A DNA stretch of 39,313 nt, taken from positions 1 through 39,313 of the forward strand of contig CACBMD010000014.1 of the NCBI GenBank assembly GCA_902539895.1, written 5' to 3'. Source of the stretch: an uncultured SAR116 cluster alpha proteobacterium. Lineage in GTDB: Bacteria > Pseudomonadota > Alphaproteobacteria > Puniceispirillales > Marisalimonadaceae. The translations under genes were made by a program, and so were the position numbers. Below, one piece after another: positions 8,876 through 17,360 of this stretch. The notes beneath the pieces are model-generated. The model was not told where the DNA came from, made no database searches, and saw nothing but the letters and a program-made list of their open reading frames with translations. Every line of letters starts with the position of its first letter. Position 1 is the stretch's first letter.

Positions 8876-9496
8876 GTGAAAAAAAGAGTGTTCGACATAA
8901 TCGCGTCCTTGATTAGCATAATTTTTCTATTTCCAATTTTTCTTCTGGTTTTAATGGCAGTGAAACTTTATTTTGGAACTCCTGTTTTTTTTATACAGCC
9001 TAGAGCTGGCAAATTTGGCAAACCTTTTGAGATGTTGAAGTTCAGGAGCATGACAGATGCAATTGACAATAACGGCAACCCTCTTCCGGATGAAAAGAGA
9101 CTCACCCGTTTCGGTAAGTTGTTACGTTCAACTAGTCTTGATGAAATTCCAAGTCTTTGGAATGTGCTTAAAGGTGATATGAGCCTAGTTGGTCCAAGGC
9201 CGCTTTTGTTAGAGTACACACAATACTACTCTGCTGAACAGGCTAGACGACTACAAATTAAACCTGGCATAACCGGGTGGGCACAAGTAAATGGTCGAAA
9301 CGCAATCAGTTGGGAAGAGAAATTTATCTACGATACCTGGTACGTTGACAATCAATCTTTCTGGTTAGATATTAATATAATATTTTTAACGGTAAAAAAA
9401 ATACTGTTGAGAGAAGGTACATCCCCAAAAGATAGTGTCATTATGCCAAGATTTGATAAGATGATGATTAGTAAGCGTCGTTCTAATGAAAAATAA
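8876..9496 (+). CDS. undecaprenyl-phosphate sugar-1-phosphate transferase, PglC-like
   Basis: At 206 residues this is the minimal catalytic form of the polyprenyl-phosphate glycosyl-1-phosphate transferase family. It has KKRVFD at the start, a single re-entrant membrane helix (about 8-30), FKFRSMTDA-like LKFRSMTDA (54-62), the catalytic Asp89-Glu90 pair in TSLDEIPSLWNV, and SLVGPRPLL. It links a sugar phosphate to undecaprenyl phosphate at the cytoplasmic face and so starts repeat-unit assembly. The lack of the N-terminal membrane domain of WbaP/WcaJ places it with PglC. The start codon is GTG at 8876, with GGA eleven bases upstream. Its end overlaps the phosphoesterase gene by 11 bases. Confidence 0.88.
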   Translation: MKKRVFDIIASLISIIFLFPIFLLVLMAVKLYFGTPVFFIQPRAGKFGKPFEMLKFRSMTDAIDNNGNPLPDEKRLTRFGKLLRSTSLDEIPSLWNVLKGDMSLVGPRPLLLEYTQYYSAEQARRLQIKPGITGWAQVNGRNAISWEEKFIYDTWYVDNQSFWLDINIIFLTVKKILLREGTSPKDSVIMPRFDKMMISKRRSNEK

Positions 9497-10259
9497 AGTA
9501 GCAGTTGTTTCAGATATCCATTCCAATGCTGACGCATTAGTTAAAGTTCTAGATAGAATTGATTCCAAGTCATTTGATTTAACTGTTTTTCTTGGTGATA
9601 TACTTACGTATGGGATGCAGCCACTAGAAGTTTTAGATCTGCTTAGAAGTTATAGTAAAAGTAATCGAGCTATTTTTATAAAGGGAAATCACGACCAGTT
9701 TTATTTTGATATCCAAGGTGGTAGAGACGTGACTGATTATAAAATGCCTTCTTTTGTTAAAGAATCCTTTCTTTGGACTCTAAATGAAATAGACGGTGTT
9801 TTATTAGAAGAATTCTTTAATTGGCGTGAACAATATCTTATGGGAGGTGTATGTTTTGCTCATGCTAATCCTTTTAGCTATGGTGACTGGAGATATCTGG
9901 AAGACGAAAAAACTGCAGTTGCCGCATTTGATGCACTTGCCAAAAAAGAATGCCCAATTGGAGTTTTTGGTCATTCGCATCGACAAATGATTTATAGAAA
10001 CAAAAATTGTCATAAAACCTGTATTAATTTTAATAACTTTTTAACAGAGGATGGTTGCTCTTACATCGTTAACGCTGGGTCTGTAGGGCAACCGCGTGGT
10101 AAAGGCTTATGTTATTTAACATTAGAAATTGACGAAGAGCATGTATCTGGCGACTTACATCCATTCCACTGTGACATGCGAAATATGTCGGCCATGACTT
10201 CATCCTCTGATTTGTCAGAAAAGACAAAAAACAAGTTAAGCGCATTTTTACGGAGTTGA
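9486..10259 (+). CDS. calcineurin-like metallophosphoesterase, YfcE-like
   Basis: The 257-residue protein shows the full metallophosphoesterase signature: Asp10 and His12 in VSDIHSN, Asp38 in FLGDIL, GNHD at 67-70, AHANPF, GHSH at about 160, and a terminal NAGSVGQPRG. These residues bind the two-metal centre that hydrolyses phosphomono- or diesters. The overlap with the initiating transferase upstream and the immediately adjoining ATP-grasp gene downstream tie it to the glycan pathway rather than general metabolism. Possible jobs are dephosphorylation of a sugar phosphate or removal of a carrier, but the sequence does not say which. Confidence 0.75.
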   Translation: MKNKVAVVSDIHSNADALVKVLDRIDSKSFDLTVFLGDILTYGMQPLEVLDLLRSYSKSNRAIFIKGNHDQFYFDIQGGRDVTDYKMPSFVKESFLWTLNEIDGVLLEEFFNWREQYLMGGVCFAHANPFSYGDWRYLEDEKTAVAAFDALAKKECPIGVFGHSHRQMIYRNKNCHKTCINFNNFLTEDGCSYIVNAGSVGQPRGKGLCYLTLEIDEEHVSGDLHPFHCDMRNMSAMTSSSDLSEKTKNKLSAFLRS

Positions 10260-10261
10260 AT

Positions 10262-11293
10262 TTGATAACAGTATTGGTTACAGGAGCGGGAGGAGGTATA
10301 GGTCAGGGCATCATTAAGTCTCTAAAAATGATTCGGGATCTGGAAATAAAAGTTATTGCTGCTGACATCAGTGAGTTGGCGGTAGGTCTCTATGCAGGCG
10401 ATATTGCATGCTTGGTTGAGGGCTGTTCATCACCGACTTACATGAATTCACTCGCAAGTATATTTGATAAATATAATGTAGATTTTTATATTCCTGGAAC
10501 AGATGTTGAACTTATGTTTTGTGCAGAAAATAAAAATAGAATGAAGGAAGATTTCAACGTTCAAACTGTGATTTCTTCTGTTGAGACTGTCGATATAGCT
10601 AATGATAAGTTCAAGACGTACGAGTTTTTAAAAAATGAAGGTTTCAATTATCCATATACAAGGAGATTATGTGACTACACTGAGGGCGAATTTGATTTTC
10701 CGGTAATCATCAAGCCAGCAGTTGGCTGCCGATCCATTGGGGTCAAAAAAATTGTAAGCAGAAGGTTTCTTGAACCGTACTTATCAAAGAATGAAGGCCA
10801 TGTTATTCAAGAGTTTGTTGAGGGAGAGGATAGAGAGTATACCTGCACTATAGTTAAAGTCGGTGATCAAATTTCTCCTGTAATGGTACTTAATAGAAAC
10901 CTTAGATCTGGTGACACTTATCGTGCAAATCCCTTGAAATCTGTTTCTATTGAAAATTATGTCCATCAGATTGCCACTAAGCTAGATATTGAAGGCGGCT
11001 GCAATTTCCAGTTGCGTGTTGACTCAAACAGCACCCCTAAATTATTTGAAATTAATAGTCGTTTTTCAGGTACCACTCCTTTTTGCACAGAATTGGGATT
11101 CAACCCAGTAGAGTATTATTTGAAAAAGAAAATTGGGCACCCTATTGAAGTAAATATTAATTATAACGCTTATGTTTTGCGCTATTGGGCAGAGATTGTA
11201 GTATCTAAGGAGCAAATAGCTGAACTTGGAATAAAAAAACAGTTAAGACCCAGCCTGGCTAAGCAATTAAGTTTGTTTGACAAAAATGAATAA
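10262..11293 (+). CDS. ATP-grasp ligase of a glycan locus
   Basis: Start chosen at TTG 10262, which has GGAG six bases upstream (10252-10255); a TTG at 10256 directly abuts that site. The 343-residue protein has an N-terminal Rossmann-like pre-ATP-grasp domain (VLVTGAGGGIGQGI), then ATP-grasp signatures: FPVIIKPAVGCRSIGVKK with the ATP lysine, VIQEFVEGEDREYTC, and the metal-binding FEINSRFSGTTP. This is the carbamoyl-phosphate-synthase-like/PylC-like group, which forms amide or peptide bonds through acyl phosphates. In this setting it probably joins an amino acid or other acid to an amino sugar. It lies two bases after the phosphoesterase stop and overlaps the next gene. Confidence 0.75.
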   Translation: MITVLVTGAGGGIGQGIIKSLKMIRDLEIKVIAADISELAVGLYAGDIACLVEGCSSPTYMNSLASIFDKYNVDFYIPGTDVELMFCAENKNRMKEDFNVQTVISSVETVDIANDKFKTYEFLKNEGFNYPYTRRLCDYTEGEFDFPVIIKPAVGCRSIGVKKIVSRRFLEPYLSKNEGHVIQEFVEGEDREYTCTIVKVGDQISPVMVLNRNLRSGDTYRANPLKSVSIENYVHQIATKLDIEGGCNFQLRVDSNSTPKLFEINSRFSGTTPFCTELGFNPVEYYLKKKIGHPIEVNINYNAYVLRYWAEIVVSKEQIAELGIKKQLRPSLAKQLSLFDKNE

Positions 11294-12149
11294 AATTGCA
11301 ATCACAGGTGCCAACGGGATGACCGGAACTCATATGTTGTCTCTGCTCATGGAAAAAGAAATTTCCTTTGTCGCTTTGTCTCGGCAAGATTGGGACATAC
11401 GCCAGTGGAAGAGCTTCGATGAGTTGGATACTCTCTTTTGTGACTGTGAAACGGTATTTCACTTCGCAGCTCAATTGCCTGATGCAAGTTCCTTTTCTTC
11501 AGATATCTTTAACGCTAATGTAAGATCATGTTTGAATCTAGCTGAGTGGGCTACGCGTCGTTCCATTCCATTGTTGTTCATTTCCAGTGCGACGGTATAC
11601 AAAGATCCACACAAAAACAAAATTTCTGAAATGGATGAAAAAGTTGTTAATGGATTTGGCGGTTTTTATGGCTATTCAAAGTTGCTCGCCGAAAATATCT
11701 TTGAGCATTACCGATGTGAAGGTTTAAAAATTGTTATTTTGCGTCCTTCTTCTATTTATGGCCACGGTCTACCTTCTAAAAAGTTGATTACTAATTATCT
11801 CAATAAAGCTAAAAACGGAGGTGTAATAGATATTCTTCAGCCAGATAATAAGATCAATTTAATTCATGCATATGATGTAGCTAGGGCTGCTCTATTGGCA
11901 TATGAGTCAAAAAGTTGGGGCGTTTTCAATATTGGTGCCACAAGTTACTCCGTAGCTGATGTAGCGAACATGGCGATTAAAATATCTGGCAAGGGTGAAA
12001 TTTCAGTTGCTGAAGCTGACCAAAAATACGAGCCGTTTAATAGATTTGATTTGGATTTTACATTGGCAAATGCTAGATTTGGATATCAACCTACTATAGA
12101 TTTAGAAGAAGGGATGAAATTGATAATGTTAGGTAGGGAACGAGGATGA
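11286..12149 (+). CDS. NAD-dependent epimerase/dehydratase (extended SDR)
   Basis: From ATG 11286 (MNKIAITGANGMTG) the protein is 287 residues, with the NAD-binding G-x-x-G-x-x-G at its start. SSATVYKD supplies the catalytic Ser/Thr, and the Y-x-x-x-K pair lies in GYSKLLAEN. The RPSSIYG and DVARAALLA segments are typical of nucleotide-sugar epimerases, dehydratases and reductases. A TTG at 11277 would add three residues. It overlaps the ATP-grasp gene by 8 bases and the aminotransferase by 4, so the product is probably made in step with them. The exact reaction on the nucleotide sugar is not readable from sequence. Confidence 0.8.
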   Translation: MNKIAITGANGMTGTHMLSLLMEKEISFVALSRQDWDIRQWKSFDELDTLFCDCETVFHFAAQLPDASSFSSDIFNANVRSCLNLAEWATRRSIPLLFISSATVYKDPHKNKISEMDEKVVNGFGGFYGYSKLLAENIFEHYRCEGLKIVILRPSSIYGHGLPSKKLITNYLNKAKNGGVIDILQPDNKINLIHAYDVARAALLAYESKSWGVFNIGATSYSVADVANMAIKISGKGEISVAEADQKYEPFNRFDLDFTLANARFGYQPTIDLEEGMKLIMLGRERG

Positions 12150-13342
12150 TCCAGAGTAATTTCTCTCCTTGGCCTAGCCACACACAAGAAGAGGCCGATG
12201 AGATCCAGCGGGTGTTGCTTTCAAATCGCGTTAATTATTGGACTGGATATGAATGCCGTGAATTTGAGAAAGAATTTGCAAGTTTTTCTGATTCTAAATA
12301 CGCAATTGCTGTTTCTAATGGAACTACAGCCCTTGATCTGGCTTTTATTGCTCTTGGGATAGGTGAAGGTGATGAGGTTATCGTTACGTCCCGTACCTTT
12401 TTGGCTTCTGTTTCTTCAATAGTTAATGCACGCGCAAAGCCAGTTTTTGCAGATGTTTCTCTTAATTCGCAGAACATCACGGCTGAATTAATTTTAAAAG
12501 TATTAACAAATAAAACTAAAGCGATTGTGTGCGTGCATCTTGCGGGTTGGTCATGTGATATGGATCCGATAATGCAACTTGCTAAACAGTATAATCTGGT
12601 TGTAATTGAAGATTGTGCTCAAGCTCATGGCGCAATGTATAAAGGACAATCAGTTGGTTCAATAGGGCACATTGGTGCATGGTCTTTTTGTCAAGACAAG
12701 ATCATAACAACAGGTGGTGAAGGGGGAATGGTTACAACCAATGATCGTGAACTGTGGTCTCGCATGTGGTCATTTAAAGATCATGGTAAAAATTGGGAGG
12801 CGGTATACGAACATAAACATCCCCCTGGTTTCCGCTGGCTTCACTATTCGTTTGGTACTAACTGGCGAATGACTGAAATGCAGGCTGCAATTGGTCGAAT
12901 TCAGTTGAAACGAATGCCTGAGTGGTATAAAACACGCCATAAGAACATTAATGCAATTTGGAATGCAGCTAAACAGTTGAATGGTTTGCGAGTACCTGAT
13001 TTCAGTTGCGGTAGTTGTCAGAATAAATGTGATCAGACCACCTTTTGTACTCACGCCGCATACAAATGCTACGTTTTCGTTGAAGGTACTGAAGCTGATC
13101 GCGATGCTATCATGGCGTCTATTAATGAACAGGGAGTGCCGTGTTTCTCGGGATCATGCTCTGAGGTTTATCTGGAAAGGGCTTTTGATAACACCAGTTT
13201 TAGACCTAAAGAAAGGTTACCTAATGCAAAGCTACTGGGTGAGACGAGTTTAATGTTTCTATGTCATCCGACATTGACTGAGGATGAGATACACAAAACA
13301 TGTGATGTAATTACTTCTGTCGTCACGGATTACTTTTCGTGA
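12146..13342 (+). CDS. DegT/DnrJ/EryC1/StrS sugar aminotransferase
   Basis: This 398-residue PLP enzyme has SNGTTALDLAF (57-67) for phosphate binding, the EDCAQAHGA strand (155-163), and the Schiff-base Lys185 in SFCQDKIITTGGEGG. The family transfers an amino group, usually from glutamate, to a keto nucleotide sugar. The likely substrate is the 4-keto product of the WbpM-type dehydratase encoded next door on the other strand. It starts with an ATGA overlap on the SDR gene. Unusually, a cysteine-rich insertion (Cys288, 291, 295, 301, with His303 and Cys308) sits just before the conserved HAAYKCYVFV strand that normally contributes to the active site. Confidence 0.87.
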   Translation: MIQSNFSPWPSHTQEEADEIQRVLLSNRVNYWTGYECREFEKEFASFSDSKYAIAVSNGTTALDLAFIALGIGEGDEVIVTSRTFLASVSSIVNARAKPVFADVSLNSQNITAELILKVLTNKTKAIVCVHLAGWSCDMDPIMQLAKQYNLVVIEDCAQAHGAMYKGQSVGSIGHIGAWSFCQDKIITTGGEGGMVTTNDRELWSRMWSFKDHGKNWEAVYEHKHPPGFRWLHYSFGTNWRMTEMQAAIGRIQLKRMPEWYKTRHKNINAIWNAAKQLNGLRVPDFSCGSCQNKCDQTTFCTHAAYKCYVFVEGTEADRDAIMASINEQGVPCFSGSCSEVYLERAFDNTSFRPKERLPNAKLLGETSLMFLCHPTLTEDEIHKTCDVITSVVTDYFS

Positions 13343-13632
13343 CTCAGCTTCAGATAGGGTATTAAAACACTGTCGTTCTAGTTTCTTAAATATCTTAACC
13401 CAATCTTCTCTGACTTCCATTCACCAAAAAGCATAATCATTGTAAAAAAGACACTTTACCTCATTCTCCATCTTTGCCATGATAAGTTCAATTTTAATTG
13501 TAAAAGAAAGATATCTTTTAAAAGGCTTTATAATAGATTAAAATATCAGCTGGGAAGCTTTTAAATTTCATCTTAGGGTTACTGCAATAAATTAAACTAG
13601 GCTTTATATGAATAATTTGGGTTTAGTTTGCT
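13343..13632. other. 290-base spacer between convergent genes
   Basis: No gene is visible. A 12-bp palindrome AAAGATATCTTT lies at 13507-13518, and a related imperfect pair TTTAAAAG-GCT/AGCTTTTAAA spans about 13516-13566. One or both could end transcription from the two converging genes, but neither has a clear T-run in the right place. Confidence 0.3.
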
Positions 13633-15588
13633 CTATTTTCTTATCAGGTCAATTAATACCCCTTTGTCTTGTTCAGCATTATTCTTTTTAATGAAGAGAT
13701 CTGTCGATCTTTTAACATCTGAAACGCCGTAACAAACTTTGGTAATATTCTTAAATAGTTTTTTGTGATCATTATTAATTACGGCATTTTTAACATCTCT
13801 CAGTAATGATTGCAACTCCACATATTTCATTGATGTCTCGACGACAGTGTTTATACGAGGGTGGATCGTTCCTACCAAATTTGGGTTATATGTAAGTTCT
13901 TCAAATAATTTTTCACCTGGTCTAAGTCCTATTATATTGATAGCAATCTCATCATCTTTAATGTTTTCGTTTTCATTTAAAATTGGTTTTTTCCCAGATA
14001 GATAAATCATCCGTCTAGCTAAATCTAGAATTTTAATTGACTTTCCCATATCTAATACAAATACATCGCCTCCTTGAGCAATTGAACCTGACTGTATTAC
14101 TAACTGCACCGCTTCAGGAATAGTCATAAAAAACCGTGCTACATCAGGATGGGTTAATGTAATTGGTCCACCACTATCAATCTGCTGTTTAAAAAGTGGT
14201 ACTACTGATCCCGAAGACCCTAAGACATTACCAAAACGCACTATTGAAAAACAGGTATCTTTTTGTTGCTCCGACAGTGCTTGGCATATAATTTCAGCAA
14301 TTCTCTTGGATGCCCCCATGAAATTCGTTGGGTTCACTGCTTTATCAGTTGAAACAAGAATTACGTTTTTAACCTTAGACGCAACGGAAAGCTCAGCAAC
14401 ATTCAATGTACCAAAGACATTATTATTAATACATTGCATTGTATTTTGTTCCATCAAAGGAACATGTTTATATGCAGCAGCATGGTAAATAGTATCAACT
14501 TGAAAGCGATCAAAAATACTTTTAATAAACACTCTATCCTGAACTGAGCCAACTAGCGGAATTAGATCCAATTCATTGACGCATGAATAATTTTTTAGTT
14601 CTTCAAATAATTTGTATATTGCGAACTCTGATATATCCATTAAGATAAGTTTTTGTGGATTTAAAAAAATAATTTGTCTGCACAACTCGCTCCCTATAGA
14701 CCCACCAGCTCCTGTGACTAGAACAGTTTTTTTTGAGACTATTTTTGCCATAATTTTATGATCAGGTTCAGCTGGTTCACGCCCTAGCAAATTCTCTATT
14801 TTAATGTCCTGCAGCTTATCAACTTTAAATTGACTTTCTATAAGTTCTGATATCCTAGGTATGATTTTTACCTTAATTGGATAATCTGATATTAAATCTA
14901 AAATTTGTTGGCGGATGGGACCAGCTTTGATTGATGTCGCCAATAACATGGTTTTTATTTCTTTGCTTAGAAGTTTTTCCTTTGCTTGATTGAAATTAAG
15001 GATATCAGTGCCGCTAAGATTTTTGCCATCAAGATCAGGATTATCGTCAATAAATAGCTTAACTGAATAATTTGGGTTTTGTCTTAATGCATCCATTAAC
15101 TGGATGCCAGCAACACCTGCGCCATAGATCGCTACATTTTCTCGATTTTTTTTAGTCATCGAATTTTGACTAAGATAACGTATAAAAAGGCGCATACCCC
15201 CGAGGAGAATACATAAATTTACTCCAAAGATTAAGGAAACTGATACTGGTATCTTAAGATTAAACAGAAAGATACCAGAAAGCAAAACTGCGCAAGACAA
15301 AGTGCTACCAATCGCTATGCTAATTGCAGTCTCGATTGAAACATACCGTGTAATTTTGTTATAAATTCCCTGCAATATCAAAAGAGAAGTGGTTGATGTA
15401 ATAGCTATAAAGAGCCCAATATAAGTGTCAAAAAGGTAAAAGAAATCGATGGTCTCAAGGCGCAAGGCTAGAGCAAGCAAAAAACCAATTGAGGCAGCAG
15501 TAGTGTCATAAGTGATTAAAAGCAGCCGTTTTTTAGAACGATTGAGGGCAAACAACCACCTAATGAATTTTTGACTAAAGTTAGTCAT
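13633..15588 (-). CDS. UDP-GlcNAc 4,6-dehydratase, WbpM/PglF/FlaA1 membrane type
   Basis: The 651-residue protein has four predicted membrane helices in the first 140 residues and a first Rossmann fold (VAIYGAGVAGIQL, 152-164). A second, catalytic SDR domain follows, with VLVTGAGGSIGSELC at 289-303. In the active site the usual Tyr of Y-x-x-x-K is replaced: STDKAVNPTNFMGASK gives Met424 and Lys428, the Ser-Met-Lys arrangement known for WbpM. The family dehydrates UDP-GlcNAc to the 4-keto-6-deoxy sugar, feeding aminotransferases. Length and order match full WbpM/PglF. It reads against the preceding genes and follows the epimerase gene on the reverse strand with 102 bases between. Confidence 0.88.
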   Translation of the reverse strand: MTNFSQKFIRWLFALNRSKKRLLLITYDTTAASIGFLLALALRLETIDFFYLFDTYIGLFIAITSTTSLLILQGIYNKITRYVSIETAISIAIGSTLSCAVLLSGIFLFNLKIPVSVSLIFGVNLCILLGGMRLFIRYLSQNSMTKKNRENVAIYGAGVAGIQLMDALRQNPNYSVKLFIDDNPDLDGKNLSGTDILNFNQAKEKLLSKEIKTMLLATSIKAGPIRQQILDLISDYPIKVKIIPRISELIESQFKVDKLQDIKIENLLGREPAEPDHKIMAKIVSKKTVLVTGAGGSIGSELCRQIIFLNPQKLILMDISEFAIYKLFEELKNYSCVNELDLIPLVGSVQDRVFIKSIFDRFQVDTIYHAAAYKHVPLMEQNTMQCINNNVFGTLNVAELSVASKVKNVILVSTDKAVNPTNFMGASKRIAEIICQALSEQQKDTCFSIVRFGNVLGSSGSVVPLFKQQIDSGGPITLTHPDVARFFMTIPEAVQLVIQSGSIAQGGDVFVLDMGKSIKILDLARRMIYLSGKKPILNENENIKDDEIAINIIGLRPGEKLFEELTYNPNLVGTIHPRINTVVETSMKYVELQSLLRDVKNAVINNDHKKLFKNITKVCYGVSDVKRSTDLFIKKNNAEQDKGVLIDLIRK

Positions 15589-15690
15589 ATTATTTTCTTT
15601 GTAAGCTTATAAATTTTTACATTTTAACTTATTAACTCAAATATTCAATAAAAGTTTACTTTAACGGAATATAAAAATTAATATTTTAAT

Positions 15691-16713
15691 TTAATAATAA
15701 CTTTTATACCATTTTACAAATTGACGTATTCCCTCATGTATATTTGTTTTTGGCTCAAAACCTGTGAGAGATATTAGCAAATTTATATCACTGTGTGTTT
15801 TTTCTATATCGCCATCCTGCATACTTAAAAAATTTTTCTTAGCCTCTTTTCCCAATATGTTTTCTAACTCTTTTATAAAATCCAACAAATTTATTGGGTT
15901 AGAGTTACCAATATTAACTACCCTAAATGGGGCCACTGCAGAAATGTTATCATTTTTTATAATCTCTTTTCTTTCATTAATTTTTTTTGGTTCTTTTGAA
16001 GTTAAAAGGAAAATAGCTTTTACTAAATCTTCAACATAAGTAAAATCTCTTAGCATATTTCCTCTATTATAAACATCTATAGGCTCACCTAAGAAAATAT
16101 TTTTTGTAAACTTAAATAAAGCCATATCAGGCCTTCCCCAGGGCCCATATACAGTAAAAAACCTAAACATAGTTACAGGAATTTCATATAAATGTGAATA
16201 GGAGTGTGCCATCGCTTCATTTGATAATTTTGTTGCTGCATAAAAGGATATTGGCGTGTCACATTTTTGGTTTTCATGGAGCGGGTAATCTTTGTTGCTT
16301 CCATAAACAGAAGAAGTTGATGCCATAAGCAAGTGTTCAGGTTTATATTTTCTTGCTATTTCAAGAATTTGGAATGTCCCTAATAAATTAGTTTCAACAT
16401 ACGACATAGGATTTTCAATAGAATACCTTACTCCAGCTTGAGCTGCTAAATGGATAACTATATTAGGTTTATGATCTAAAAATATTTTATTTAATATTTT
16501 GGTATCCTGAATAAAACCCTCATAGTTATGAAAATTAGAGTTTTCGCATAAATTTTTTTGCCTAGCCTTTTTCAATTTAACATCATAATAATCAGTTAAT
16601 GCATCAAGACCTACCACTTTCCAATCATTAGATAAGAAAAACATTGCTAAATGGTACCCTATAAACCCAGAAGAACCTGTAATAAATACAATTTTTTTAA
16701 TTTGATTCTCCAT
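15691..16713 (-). CDS. UDP-glucuronate 4-epimerase-type SDR
   Basis: The 340-residue protein has GSSGFIG at 13-19, HLAAQAGVRYSIENP (88-102), the catalytic Ser/Thr in ASTSSVYG, and Tyr158/Lys162 in SFYAATKLSNEAMAHSYSHLY. RFFTVYGPWGRPDMALFKFT is the hallmark of the UDP-glucuronate/UDP-galacturonate epimerases used in capsule synthesis (LpsL/RkpI/GlaE group). It would supply a galacturonate-type sugar, or possibly epimerise the product of the TviB-type dehydrogenase. It reads in the same direction as the WbpM-like gene, so the two may share a promoter in the AT-rich DNA to the right. Confidence 0.85.
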   Translation of the reverse strand: MENQIKKIVFITGSSGFIGYHLAMFFLSNDWKVVGLDALTDYYDVKLKKARQKNLCENSNFHNYEGFIQDTKILNKIFLDHKPNIVIHLAAQAGVRYSIENPMSYVETNLLGTFQILEIARKYKPEHLLMASTSSVYGSNKDYPLHENQKCDTPISFYAATKLSNEAMAHSYSHLYEIPVTMFRFFTVYGPWGRPDMALFKFTKNIFLGEPIDVYNRGNMLRDFTYVEDLVKAIFLLTSKEPKKINERKEIIKNDNISAVAPFRVVNIGNSNPINLLDFIKELENILGKEAKKNFLSMQDGDIEKTHSDINLLISLTGFEPKTNIHEGIRQFVKWYKSYY

Positions 16714-17171
16714 TTTCTCTTTAAACTTATACTTAATGCAAAAACATTAGCTTTATAAATATTTAAGTTATAAACTTCAAAAGGTTGAATGTTTTTTTAA
16801 CGATCTTTCTGTAATTAATGATATGCTATAAATAAACATTAGATACAACATTAAATTATTTAGAATAAAATATTAAATACTTAGATTAAAACCTAAACCA
16901 AATATATAAAAAAATAATAAAAATTGAAAAGCTTAATGATCTAAATTGGTTGTGAGTAAAAAAAACTAGAAACAAACTAAAACCACTAAGATAAAATGCG
17001 CGGTTATATGCTTTTTTGCTGTATAGCTGACATATCCACTGACTAGTAAAATAAGGCATGCTAAAAATACTTTTTCGCAATGCAACACCTTAGAATAGGC
17101 AAAAAAAGTGCTGTTCATTCCCTAAACAAATATATAAAATGAACTTAAAACTTAATCAACGGAGCTGTGAG
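16714..17171. other. AT-rich 458-base divergent intergenic region
   Basis: This region separates the reverse-strand epimerase from the forward H-NS-like cassette and must hold promoters for both. A reverse-strand frame of 64 codons (16886-17080) with a hydrophobic end is present, but it lacks recognisable motifs and I do not call it a gene. It may be the eroded tail of a membrane protein, as expected where a glycan locus has exchanged genes. No strong hairpin or repeat was found. Confidence 0.4.
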
Positions 17172-17360
17172 TTGAAATCTTATGATGCGTTTAATGCTGA
17201 AATGGCATTAATCCAAAAACTCATGGTCGAAGCTAAGAAACACGAAAGTACCAATGTACTGAAGGAAGAAAAACGTATTTGTAAAGAGTTTAGCATTATT
17301 GCTGAGATGCAGAGAAGTTCATTAGCTGAAGGGAGAAAGACAAAAGGTAACTCTAAATGA
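17172..17360 (+). CDS. small H-NS-like protein
   Basis: Start chosen at TTG 17172, which has GGAG at 17161-17164 seven bases upstream; an ATG at 17139 in the same frame has no such site and would add 11 residues. The 62-residue product is basic and helical. Its core, with EMALIQKLMVEAKK, a charged EEKRICKEF segment and a final SLAEGRK, resembles short H-NS-family N-terminal dimerisation segments as I remember them; the DNA-binding loop (T-W-x-G-R-G) of full H-NS is absent. It may modulate a resident H-NS-type silencer of this AT-rich locus. Its stop overlaps the formyltransferase start (ATGA), so it leads a coupled operon. The family call is tentative; an unrelated coiled coil is possible. 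Confidence 0.45.
   Translation: MKSYDAFNAEMALIQKLMVEAKKHESTNVLKEEKRICKEFSIIAEMQRSSLAEGRKTKGNSK

Noticed and set aside
12981-13253. 90-codon forward frame inside the aminotransferase
   Set aside because: Shadow of the real gene in another frame; the aminotransferase frame holds all conserved residues.
16886-17080. 64-codon reverse-strand frame with a hydrophobic end
   Set aside because: No motif, no clear ribosome-binding site and very AT-rich; such frames arise by chance. It could be a remnant of a membrane protein but I cannot support that.
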